64,000 nucleotides of DNA. It comes from Streptomyces halstedii (GTDB lineage: Bacteria > Actinomycetota > Actinomycetes > Streptomycetales > Streptomycetaceae). The stretch lies in assembly GCA_000720535.1 (NCBI GenBank), contig JOAZ01000001.1:372001-436000 (forward strand). The letters run 5' to 3'. The notes beneath the pieces were generated by a model. The model did no database searches, had not been told where the DNA came from, and saw only the letters and a list, made by a program, of their open reading frames with translations. The position numbers and the translations under genes were made by a program. Positions 8,929-16,045 of the stretch are shown in pieces; position 1 is the first letter of the stretch, and every line of letters starts with the position of its first letter.

Positions 8929-9827
8929 CCGTCAGCGTCTCGCTGCTCCTGACCGCCGTGGTCCTGTGCGCCGTCGGCGGGGTCCTCATGCTCACCCGGC
9001 CGCTGACCCGCATCCTGCTGGGGGCGGTGATCGCGAGCAACGGCATCAACCTGCTGGTCCTCGCCTCGACCGGCAGGGCGGGGGAGGCGCCCCTGCTCTA
9101 CGGGGTGGCGCTGGGCCGGGTCACCGACCCGCTGCCCCAGGCCATCGCGCTCACCGCCATCGTCATCACCCTCGCCACCACGGCGTTCCTGCTGGCCATG
9201 GCGTACCGCGGCCATCAGCTGACCGGCACCGACGAGGTCCACGACGACCTGGAGGACCGGCGCATCGTGCTGCGCGCGGAGGTACGGGGCGAGTGGGCCG
9301 AGCTGCGGGAGGAGTACCGGGCCGAGCCCGGCCGTACGTCCGAGGACCGCGACCGCTACCGCGAGGAGCGCGGGCGGCTCCGGGCCCGGCTCCGCGCCGA
9401 CCGGGCCCTGCAGGCCCGGGGCCGCGACGCCTCGGGTGACCTCTGGCACGACATCCTGGGCGCCGACCCGGACGACTACCCGGACGCCTCGCCCCACGGG
9501 GCGCGTCCGCCGTCCGGCACGGAACCCGCGGACCTCGACCCGGGCGCCCCGGCCCACGACACGGGCGCCGACCCGTCGCCCCCGTCCTCCCAAGCCGGGG
9601 AACGGGGGCCGGAGGACCCCGGCGGCGGCGGCCCCACCGGCCCGGACGCTCCCGGTGACGACGGCTCAGGCCCCGCCGGGCCGGGTCCGGAGGACGGTCC
9701 CGGGCCGGAGGACGGTTCCGGGCCGGACGGTCCCGGTGACGACGGTTCAGGCCCGGCCGGTCCCGGGCCGGACGACGGTCCCGGCCCGGACGATCCCTCC
9801 GATTCCGACCGAGGAGCCGCCGGATGA
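8925..9827 (+). CDS. mrpC: Mrp antiporter subunit C with long acidic tail
   Basis: The ATG at 8925 overlaps the mrpA stop. Residues 1-100 are a normal MrpC/NuoK-like three-helix protein (LLGAVIASNGINLLVLAS; LPQAIALTAIVITLATTAFLLAM), which pairs with MrpD. MrpC is usually about 110-170 aa, but here 300 aa are encoded. After the helices comes a charged helical stretch (about residues 105-170, rich in Glu/Arg), then about 125 residues made mostly of Gly, Pro, Asp, Glu and Ser with repeated GPGPEDG/GPGPDDG units. The tail is predicted to be cytoplasmic and disordered; its role is unknown. It stops in the ATG of mrpD. Confidence 0.92.
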   Translation: MTVSVSLLLTAVVLCAVGGVLMLTRPLTRILLGAVIASNGINLLVLASTGRAGEAPLLYGVALGRVTDPLPQAIALTAIVITLATTAFLLAMAYRGHQLTGTDEVHDDLEDRRIVLRAEVRGEWAELREEYRAEPGRTSEDRDRYREERGRLRARLRADRALQARGRDASGDLWHDILGADPDDYPDASPHGARPPSGTEPADLDPGAPAHDTGADPSPPSSQAGERGPEDPGGGGPTGPDAPGDDGSGPAGPGPEDGPGPEDGSGPDGPGDDGSGPAGPGPDDGPGPDDPSDSDRGAAG

Positions 9828-11479
9828 ACGCGCTCGTTCCGCTGCCGGTGCTGCTGCCGCTCTGCGCCACCGGCCTGAGCCTCGCCTTCGGCACCCGGCT
9901 CGCCCGCTTCCAGCGCTTCATCAGCGTCGCGGTGCTCAGCGCCGTACTCGGCCTCTCCGTGGCCCTGATGGTGGCGGCCGACCGGCAGGGCCCCCTCCAC
10001 GTGGACCTCGGGGACTTCCCCCCGCCGCTCGGCATCACCCTGGTCGCCGACCGGCTGTCCGGGCTGATGCTCACCGTCTCCTCGGCCGTCACCCTCGCCG
10101 TGCTGGTCTACTCCCTCGGCCAGGGCATGGCCGACCGGGACCAGGAGACGCCGGTCGCCGTCTTCCACCCCGCCTACCTCATCCTGGTCGCCGGGGTGTC
10201 CTGCACCTTCCTGGCGGGCGACCTCGTCAACCTCTTCGTCGCGTTCGAGATCATGCTGGTGGCCAGCTTCGTCCTGCTCACCCTCGGCGGCACCGGCCCG
10301 CGCATCCGGGCCGGCTCGACCTACGTGATCATCTCGCTGTTCTCCTCGATGCTGTTCCTGACCGCCATCGCCATGACCTACGCCGCGGCCGGCACCGTCA
10401 ACTTCGCCCAGCTCGCCGGGCAACTTCCCGAACTCCCCCTCGGGGTGCAGACGCTGATCCAGGCGATGCTGCTCACCGTCTTCGGCATCAAGGCCGCCGT
10501 CTTCCCCGTGGCGGCCTGGCTCCCCGACTCCTATCCGACGGCACCCGCACCCGTCACCGCCGTCTTCGCCGGACTGCTGACCAAGGTGGGCGTGTACTGC
10601 ATGCTGCGCACCGAGACCCTGCTCTTCCCCGGCAACCGGCTCGGTGACCTGCTGATGGCCGTGGCGCTCTTCTCGATGGTCGTGGGCATCCTCGGAGCGG
10701 TCGCCCAGACCGACCTGAAGCGGCTCTTCTCGTTCACCCTCATCAGCCACATCGGCTACATGATCTTCGGTATCGGGCTCGCCACCCGCGAGGCGTACGG
10801 CGGGGCGATCTTCTACGTCGTCCACCACATCACCGTGCAGACCACGCTCTTCCTCGTCGCCGGTCTCATCGAACGGCGCGGCGGCACCAACGAACTGACC
10901 CGGATCGGCGGGCTCGCCAAGGCGGCCCCGGTCCTCGCGGTCCTCTTCTTCGTCCCCGCGATGAACCTCGCCGGCATCCCCCCGCTCTCCGGCTTCATCG
11001 GCAAGCTCGGCCTGATGCGGGCCGGGGTCGCCGACGGCGGTGCCTGGGCGTGGATCCTGGTCGCCGGTGCCACCCTGACGAGCCTGCTGACCCTGTACGT
11101 GATGGCCAAGGTGTGGAACCTGGCCTTCTGGCGGGCCGAGCCGCCCGACCAGGCCGCCTACGGCACGGTCCTGGAGTCCGCGGACGACTCCGACGACGGC
11201 GACAGCGACACCGGGCCCGACCGGATCCCCGGCTCCGGTGACGAAGGCGTCCTGGGCGCACCGGCACCGGCCGGGCAGGCCGTCGCGGCGAGCCTGCACG
11301 GACGCGCCGTCACCACCACGACCAGGCCGCCCGGCGCGATGACCGCCGCCACCGTCGCCGCCGTCGCCCTCGGCCTCGCCTTCACGGTGCTGGCCGGTCC
11401 GCTGACCGCGTTCACCGACCGCTCGGCCGCCGAACTCATCGACCGCGGCCCCTACACCGAGGCGGTGCTCGGCCGGTGA
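9824..11479 (+). CDS. mrpD: Mrp antiporter subunit D
   Basis: This 551-aa polytopic protein of the MrpD/NuoN type has FVAFEIMLVASFVLLTLGG, QAMLLTVFGIKAAVFPVAAWLPDSYPTAPAPVTAVFAGLLTKVGVY (given here as a span, roughly residues 205-265) and FSFTLISHIGYMIFGIGL, which hold the family's conserved Lys and Glu of the proton channel. An acidic insert (about residues 450-480, with DDSDDGDSD) separates the last two membrane helices and is probably cytoplasmic. The ATG overlaps the mrpC stop and the stop overlaps mrpE. It forms the second proton-translocating subunit of the antiporter. Confidence 0.95.
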   Translation: MNALVPLPVLLPLCATGLSLAFGTRLARFQRFISVAVLSAVLGLSVALMVAADRQGPLHVDLGDFPPPLGITLVADRLSGLMLTVSSAVTLAVLVYSLGQGMADRDQETPVAVFHPAYLILVAGVSCTFLAGDLVNLFVAFEIMLVASFVLLTLGGTGPRIRAGSTYVIISLFSSMLFLTAIAMTYAAAGTVNFAQLAGQLPELPLGVQTLIQAMLLTVFGIKAAVFPVAAWLPDSYPTAPAPVTAVFAGLLTKVGVYCMLRTETLLFPGNRLGDLLMAVALFSMVVGILGAVAQTDLKRLFSFTLISHIGYMIFGIGLATREAYGGAIFYVVHHITVQTTLFLVAGLIERRGGTNELTRIGGLAKAAPVLAVLFFVPAMNLAGIPPLSGFIGKLGLMRAGVADGGAWAWILVAGATLTSLLTLYVMAKVWNLAFWRAEPPDQAAYGTVLESADDSDDGDSDTGPDRIPGSGDEGVLGAPAPAGQAVAASLHGRAVTTTTRPPGAMTAATVAAVALGLAFTVLAGPLTAFTDRSAAELIDRGPYTEAVLGR

Positions 11480-12159
11480 AACGCCTGATCACACTCTCCC
11501 GCCGCGACCCCGAACTGCCGCCCTTCAGCGCCGAGCTGGCCGGCCGGCGGCGCCGGGTGCTCGACCTCCCGCTGATCGGCTGGCTCACCCTGATCTGGGT
11601 GCTGCTGTGGTCCACCCTGACGTGGGCCAACATCATCACCGGCGCCGTCGTCGCCGTCTTCGTCTCACTGGCCTTCCCCCTGCCGCGGGTGGACCTCGGG
11701 CTACGGCTGCACCCCTGGGGCATCGTCGTACTCGCCGGAAGCCTGCTGTACGACATGTACACCTCCGGGGTGAAGGTCACCCGGCAGATCTTCACGGGCT
11801 ACCCGCACCGGCCCGCCGTCATCGCCGTACAACTGCGCTGCCGCAGCGACCTGATGATGGCCGCCATCGCCGTGTCGGTGTCCAACACACCGGGCGGCTC
11901 GGTGATCGAGGTACGCAGGGCCACCGCCACGCTCTTCCTGCACGTCCTGGACGCGGACCAGCCCGCCGCGCTGGAGGCGGCCCGGCGCTCGGTCTGGCGC
12001 CTGGAGAGACTGACCGTACGGGCGTTCGGTACGCGGGACGAGATCGAGCGGGTGGCCGGGCGGCCACCGGACCAGGGCACCGGGGACCCCGCGAACCCAG
12101 GGGACCGGGGTGAGGAGCCGGACCGGGGCCGGGACGACGAGGGAAGGAACGGGACATGA
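11476..12159 (+). CDS. mrpE: Mrp antiporter subunit E
   Basis: This 227-aa protein opens with a cytoplasmic segment, then two to three membrane helices (LTLIWVLLWSTLTWANIITGAVVAVFV spans about residues 38-62) and the MrpE-typical soluble part: QLRCRSDLMMAAIAVSVSNTPGGSVIEV and LFLHVLD. The last 40 residues are a charged, low-complexity tail. The ATG start overlaps the mrpD stop and the stop overlaps mrpF (ATGA). It is needed for assembly or activity of Mrp complexes in studied bacteria. Confidence 0.93.
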   Translation: MKRLITLSRRDPELPPFSAELAGRRRRVLDLPLIGWLTLIWVLLWSTLTWANIITGAVVAVFVSLAFPLPRVDLGLRLHPWGIVVLAGSLLYDMYTSGVKVTRQIFTGYPHRPAVIAVQLRCRSDLMMAAIAVSVSNTPGGSVIEVRRATATLFLHVLDADQPAALEAARRSVWRLERLTVRAFGTRDEIERVAGRPPDQGTGDPANPGDRGEEPDRGRDDEGRNGT

Positions 12160-12488
12160 GCGCACCGGAGACCGCCGACCGGGTCCTGCTGGTCGCCGCC
12201 GTCGTGATCCTCGTCGTCGCGGGGGCTCTGCTGCTGTACCGGATCTGGCGCGGCCCCTCCATGCTGGACCGGGCCATCTCCCTGGACGTCCTCGCCGCGC
12301 TGATCATCGCCGGACTCGGCGCCAAGTCCGCGATGGCCCGCGATCCCTTCTACTTCCCCATCATGCTGGTGCTGGCCTTCCTCGGCTTCACCGGCTCGGT
12401 GGGCATCGCCCGCTTCATCGCCGTACGCGACCGGCCGCCCGCACGCCCGGCGCCCACGCGTCCCAGGGACAAGGAGGGACCCCGATGA
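12156..12488 (+). CDS. mrpF: Mrp antiporter subunit F
   Basis: This 110-aa protein has three predicted membrane helices: VLLVAAVVILVVAGALLLY, SLDVLAALIIAGLG and PIMLVLAFLGFTGSVGIARF. It also has the family's RIWRGPSMLDRAISLD motif between helices 1 and 2. Start and stop overlap the neighbouring mrpE and mrpG genes by 4 bp, as in mrp operons generally. Length and order are canonical. Confidence 0.94.
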   Translation: MSAPETADRVLLVAAVVILVVAGALLLYRIWRGPSMLDRAISLDVLAALIIAGLGAKSAMARDPFYFPIMLVLAFLGFTGSVGIARFIAVRDRPPARPAPTRPRDKEGPR

Positions 12489-12874
12489 GGGTCTGGACGC
12501 AGTTCACCGACACCCTCGGCGCCGCCCTGGTCTTCACCGGCGCGGCGATCTGTCTGCTGGGGGTGATCGGCATGCTGCGGCTGCCGGACGTCCTCTCCCG
12601 CAGCCACGCCGCGACCAAACCGCAGACCCTCGGCCTCCTGCTGGTGCTGGCCGGGGTCGCGCTGCGGCTGCGCAGCGGCATGGACCTGGCGACCCTGGCC
12701 CTCATCGGCTTCTTCCAGCTGATGACCAGCCCGGTGGCCTCCCACCTGGTGGCCCGCTCGGCCTACCGGACCGGCCAGATCGAGCACGCCGAACTGCTCA
12801 TCGACGACCTGGACGAGCAGCTCACCGAACGGGCGCCGGAACCGGAACCGGAGCCTGGCCCCGGCACGGACTGA
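12485..12874 (+). CDS. mrpG: Mrp antiporter subunit G
   Basis: The ATG at 12485 overlaps the mrpF stop. The 129-aa product has the MrpG/PhaG signature GVIGMLRLPDVLSRSHAATKPQTLG after the first helix, two further membrane helices and a short acidic tail (EPEPEPGPG). It is the last gene of the mrp operon; a GC-rich hairpin follows between it and the convergent SnoaL-fold gene. Confidence 0.93.
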   Translation: MRVWTQFTDTLGAALVFTGAAICLLGVIGMLRLPDVLSRSHAATKPQTLGLLLVLAGVALRLRSGMDLATLALIGFFQLMTSPVASHLVARSAYRTGQIEHAELLIDDLDEQLTERAPEPEPEPGPGTD

Positions 12875-12931
12875 CGCCCCCGGTACGGACTGACGCCCCC
12901 GGCGCAGCCCGGCGGACGGACCGGCGCACCC

Positions 12932-12955
12932 CCCGGGGCCTGCCTACGCCCCGGG
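12932..12955. terminator. GC hairpin between convergent mrpG and SnoaL-fold gene
   Basis: CCCGGGGC (12932-12939) and GCCCCGGG (12948-12955) are exact inverted copies, with an 8-base loop that contains the stop codon of the minus-strand gene. The place, between two convergent genes, suits a bidirectional terminator, though there is no U-run, as is usual in Streptomyces. Confidence 0.45.
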
Positions 12956-13312
12956 CAGCCGGTCCAGGAAGCCGCTGACCGAGCTGATCCGGCCGTCCTC
13001 GGCCAGGGTGATCACGTCGAACCCGGCGGCGGGCGCCGAGCCGTCGGCCCGGGAGACCAGGTCCCAGGTGAAGCGGACCAGGTGGTGGTGGGCGTCCGGG
13101 GTGCCGGTGGGGACGAAGTCGAACCCGGCGAACTGCTCGTGCGCCCCGCTGATCGCGGCGGCCAGCCCGTCGTGGCCGCGTACGTCGGCCAGCGGGTCGG
13201 TGTAGGTGGCGTCCTCGGTGAAGGCGGCCGCCACCGCCTTCTCCAGTTCCTCGGCGGTACCCGCGTTCCACGCGGCGAAGTAGCGCTGTACGGCGTCCTG
13301 GTGCACGGTCAC
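12944..13312 (-). CDS. SnoaL/NTF2-fold protein
   Basis: This 122-aa protein has the NTF2-like order: helix AVQRYFAAWNAGTAEELEKAV, then FTEDATYTDPLADVRGHDGLAAAISGAHEQF and strands ending in HHHLVRFTWDLVS and FDVITLAEDGRISSVSGFLDRLPGA. Proteins of this fold are small cytosolic enzymes or binding proteins (isomerases, cyclases); no substrate can be given. The gene is monocistronic. A 17-bp palindrome centred near 13398 lies about 80 bp before its start, and a near-identical one precedes another SnoaL-fold gene at 57282. Confidence 0.85.
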   Translation of the reverse strand: MTVHQDAVQRYFAAWNAGTAEELEKAVAAAFTEDATYTDPLADVRGHDGLAAAISGAHEQFAGFDFVPTGTPDAHHHLVRFTWDLVSRADGSAPAAGFDVITLAEDGRISSVSGFLDRLPGA

Positions 13313-13389
13313 GGCGGTGTTCCCTCCGTCGGTGCCGCGGTGGTCCGCGGCGGCGAGGACAGCGTGCCCCGGCGCCGCGGGAGGCGTCG

Positions 13390-13406
13390 ATTACCTGCTG
13401 GGTAAT
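13390..13406. promoter_or_regulatory. Palindromic operator candidate ATTACC-N5-GGTAAT
   Basis: ATTACC (13390-13395) and GGTAAT (13401-13406) are inverted copies around TGCTG. The site lies between the divergent SnoaL-fold gene (start 13312) and the CDP-alcohol phosphotransferase (start 13469), within promoter distance of both. A sequence matching 13 of 15 positions, TTACCTGCCAGGTAA, occurs at 57374-57388. A TetR- or MarR-type operator is the likely reading; no such regulator is in this window. Confidence 0.5.
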
Positions 13407-13468
13407 GCGGCCGGTGACCCGTGTCTGCCATGATGCTGCCCACGGTGGGACCGGGCGCTGGGGGGCGT

Positions 13469-14200
13469 ATGGGAAGCACGGGAGCGGCGCTGCGCGCGTT
13501 ACGCGGGGCGCAGAAGTCGTCCAAGGGTGTCTCGCTCTACTCGCGGTACGTGAACCGCCCGGCCGGCCGGCTGCTCGCCGCCGGGGCCTGCCGCGCTGGG
13601 CTGACGCCCAACCAGGTCACTGCGGTCAGCGCGGTGTTCACCTTCACCGCCGTCGCCGCGGTCGCCCTGGTGGAACCTTCCTGGTGGCTCGGCTGGGCGG
13701 TGTACGCCGGGCTCGCCGTCGGCTTCGCCTTCGACTCGGCGGACGGGCAGCTCGCCCGGCTGACCGGCCGGGGCGGCCCGGACGGTGAGTGGCTGGACCA
13801 TGTCGTGGACTGCGCCAAGATGATCCTGGTCCACACCGCCGTACTGCTGTCGTTCTACCGGTTCGGCGAACTGCCCTCCGAAGCCTGGTTGTTGCTCCCG
13901 CTGGGCTTCGGCTTCGTCGCGGTGCTGACCTTCTGCGCGGGGCTGCTGCGCGAACAGCTCGGGAAGGCCGCCGCCGCTGCCGCGCCCGCCCCGGCAGGCG
14001 CCCCGGCCCCGGTGTCCCGGATACGGGCCGTCGCCCTGCTGCCCGCGGACTACGGGGTGTTCTGTGTGGTCTTCGCGCTGCTCGGCGCGCCCTCGGCGTT
14101 CCGGGCCGGGTACGCCGTGCTCGCCGCGGTGCACGCCCTGTTCCTGGTGGCGTTCCTGGTGAAGTGGTTCAGGGAGCTGAAAGCGCTCCGGGCGGACTGA
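13469..14200 (+). CDS. CDP-alcohol phosphotransferase family membrane enzyme
   Basis: The product has the complete family motif Dx2DGx2ARx8Gx3Dx3D: D89, D92-G93, A96-R97, G106, D110, D114. The four aspartates bind two metal ions. Such enzymes transfer a phospho-alcohol from CDP to a second alcohol, making phospholipids, inositol-phosphates or phosphodiester-linked glycan parts. Several membrane helices follow the motif. The ATG at 13469 is chosen because GGGGG lies 4-8 bases before it; a GTG at 13421 is possible. Residue 11 is encoded by TTA (13499-13501), the rare leucine codon read by bldA tRNA. The 3' end overlaps the convergent cytidylyltransferase by 32 bp, and the two may make and use the same CDP-alcohol. 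Confidence 0.88.
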   Translation: MGSTGAALRALRGAQKSSKGVSLYSRYVNRPAGRLLAAGACRAGLTPNQVTAVSAVFTFTAVAAVALVEPSWWLGWAVYAGLAVGFAFDSADGQLARLTGRGGPDGEWLDHVVDCAKMILVHTAVLLSFYRFGELPSEAWLLLPLGFGFVAVLTFCAGLLREQLGKAAAAAAPAPAGAPAPVSRIRAVALLPADYGVFCVVFALLGAPSAFRAGYAVLAAVHALFLVAFLVKWFRELKALRAD

Positions 14201-14618
14201 CGAGCACGTCCAGCGCCCGCCGTAACTGGGTGCTGGAGGTGTGCACGGTGTACGGGAAGTAGACGACCTCGACGCCGAGTTCGGCGAAGTCACGCTCCAG
14301 CCGCGCACCCTTCTCCGTGCCCCGCCAGTCGTCGCCCTTGAAGAGGACGTCGAAGCGGACCTGCTGCCACGTCTCGACCTTGTCCGGCACGGTCTCCACG
14401 AACGCCGCGTCCACGAAGCGCACACTGCGCACGATCTCCAGGCGCTCCCGCAGCGGTATCACCGGCTTGTGGCCCTTGGCGAGTGCCGCCATCTCGTCCG
14501 ACACGACCCCCGCCACCAGATAGTCGCACTCGCTGCGGGCGTGCCGCAGGATGTTGAGGTGGCCGACGTGGAACAGGTCGTACACCCCCGGGGCGTAACC
14601 GACCCTGTGCTGCGCCAT
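14169..14618 (-). CDS. Cytidylyltransferase-family nucleotidyltransferase (GCT-like)
   Basis: The start at 14618 follows a GGGGGGAGAGAA ribosome site (the frame is open further upstream). The 149-aa product has the nucleotidyltransferase HxGH motif in GVYDLFHVGHLNIL (H17-V-G-H20), VAGVVSDEMAALAKGHKPVIP and the C-terminal HTSSTQLRR that replaces RTxGISTT. Glycerol-3-phosphate cytidylyltransferases and related enzymes of this size make CDP-glycerol or a similar CDP-alcohol from CTP. Its neighbour, convergent and overlapping by 32 bp, uses such nucleotides. The exact alcohol phosphate is unknown. Confidence 0.85.
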   Translation of the reverse strand: MAQHRVGYAPGVYDLFHVGHLNILRHARSECDYLVAGVVSDEMAALAKGHKPVIPLRERLEIVRSVRFVDAAFVETVPDKVETWQQVRFDVLFKGDDWRGTEKGARLERDFAELGVEVVYFPYTVHTSSTQLRRALDVLVSPPGALSAP

Positions 14619-14737
14619 CCGTTCTCTCCCCCCACGGTGGAACTGGTCCAACGACCTTACTGTGGAGAACACTTGTGCAACGCGTGAACGGATAAGCTCG
14701 ACGGCGGAGGCTGTTCCGGGGGGAAGGCGATCGTCCG

Positions 14738-16045
14738 ATGTCCGCTGCCGCGCACCACCGACCGCTCGACCACCGACCGCTCGACCACCGACCGCCCGGC
14801 CACCGGCCGTGGGAGAACCGCCGATTACTGGTGGTCTCCACCAACTACGCGCCCGAGGTGACGGGCATCGGCCCGTACGCCACCCAGCTCGCCGAGCACT
14901 GGGCCGCGTCGGGCGCCGTGACGGACGTCCTGGCGGGCATGCCGCACTACCCGGCCTGGCGGGTGGACGAGCGCTACCGGGGGGTGTGGCGGCGCGAGGA
15001 GAGCCGGCAGGGGGTGACCGTCCACCGCCGGCGTCACTACGTCCCGCCCCGGCAGAGCGCCCTGCGCCGTGCCGTGTTCGAGGCGTCCGTGCTGGTCCAC
15101 GGCCTGCTCGCGCCGCCGCCCGGCCGCCCCGACGCGGTGGTCTCCCAGATGCCCAGCCTGGCGGGCGGGGTGCTCGGCGCCCGTATCGCCCGCCGCCACG
15201 GCGTCCCGCACCTACCCGTCGTCCAGGACCTGATGGGCGCCGCGGCCGCGCAGAGCGGCATCCGGGGCGGCGGCCGGGCGGCCTCGGCCGCCGGGGCGGC
15301 CGAGCGGTACGCCCTGCGGGACGCGGCGCTCGTCGGGGTCATCCACGAGAGCTTCGTGCCGGGCGTCAGGGCGCTGGGCGTGGACGCCGGACGCATCCGC
15401 GTCGTCCCCAACTGGTCGCACGTGCAGGGCCCTTCGGCGGACCGGGCCGCCACCCGGGCACGGCTCGGCTGGCCGGAGGACACCCCTGTGGTCCTGCACT
15501 CCGGGAACATGGGGCTCAAACAGGGGCTGGACGTCCTCGTCGGCCTGGCCCGGCTCGCGCCGCACGTCCGGGTCGTGCTGATGGGCGACGGCAACCAGCG
15601 CGCCGCCCTGCGGACGAGCGCCGCCGGACTGCCCAACGTCGACTTCCTGCCGCCCGCCGGGGCGGCCGAGTTCCCCGATGTGCTCGCCGCGGCCGACGTG
15701 CTCGCCGTGACCCAGCGGGCCTCGGTGCTCGACATGAGCGTCCCCTCCAAACTCACCTCGTACTTCGTCTCCGGGCGGCCCGTCGTCGCCTCGGTCGCCG
15801 CCGAGGGCGGCACCGCCGACGAGGTGCGGCGCTCGGGCGCCGGGGTCCTCGTCGCCCCGGAGGACCCGGCCGCGCTGCTGGCCGCCGTACGCCGACTGGC
15901 CGAGGATCCGGCGGCCTCGGACGCGCTGGGCGCGCACGGACCGGACTACGTCGCACACCACCTGAGCCGGGAAGCGGGCCTGGCCCGCTTCGACGCCCTG
16001 CTCACCGAGGTCCTCGGGGACGCACAAGGGGGAGCACGCCGATGA
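14738..16045 (+). CDS. Glycosyltransferase, GT4-like (WcaI type)
   Basis: This 435-aa GT-B enzyme has an N-terminal acceptor half with LLVVSTNYAPEVTGIGPYATQLAEH, typical of WcaI-like transferases, and a donor half with VVLHSGNMGLKQGLDVLVGLARL, VLMGDGNQR and the E-rich SVPSKLTSYFVSGRPVVASV. It should add a sugar to a lipid-linked exopolysaccharide repeat at the cytoplasmic face. Before the fold comes a short tandem repeat (HRPLD units, residues 8-24). Codon 30 is TTA (14825-14827), so translation should need bldA tRNA. The stop overlaps the next gene by 4 bp. Confidence 0.9.
   Translation: MSAAAHHRPLDHRPLDHRPPGHRPWENRRLLVVSTNYAPEVTGIGPYATQLAEHWAASGAVTDVLAGMPHYPAWRVDERYRGVWRREESRQGVTVHRRRHYVPPRQSALRRAVFEASVLVHGLLAPPPGRPDAVVSQMPSLAGGVLGARIARRHGVPHLPVVQDLMGAAAAQSGIRGGGRAASAAGAAERYALRDAALVGVIHESFVPGVRALGVDAGRIRVVPNWSHVQGPSADRAATRARLGWPEDTPVVLHSGNMGLKQGLDVLVGLARLAPHVRVVLMGDGNQRAALRTSAAGLPNVDFLPPAGAAEFPDVLAAADVLAVTQRASVLDMSVPSKLTSYFVSGRPVVASVAAEGGTADEVRRSGAGVLVAPEDPAALLAAVRRLAEDPAASDALGAHGPDYVAHHLSREAGLARFDALLTEVLGDAQGGARR
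14755..14808 (+). repeat. 15-bp tandem repeat at the 5' end of the glycosyltransferase gene
   Basis: About two and a half to three copies of a 15-bp unit (CCGACCGCTCGACCA and variants) encode HRPLD, HRPLD, HRPPG, HRP. They sit before the conserved fold and are probably not needed for catalysis. Confidence 0.7.

Noticed and set aside
13390..13406. Palindrome as a phage attachment site
   Set aside because: It is short, a near copy occurs at 57374 in a promoter region, and no integrase is near; an operator fits better.
14662..16041. Upstream extension of the Wzc-like frame through the glycosyltransferase
   Set aside because: The extension is Arg/Pro-rich and overlaps a real GT4 gene; the ATG at 16042 gives a normal Wzz start and a 4-bp coupling.
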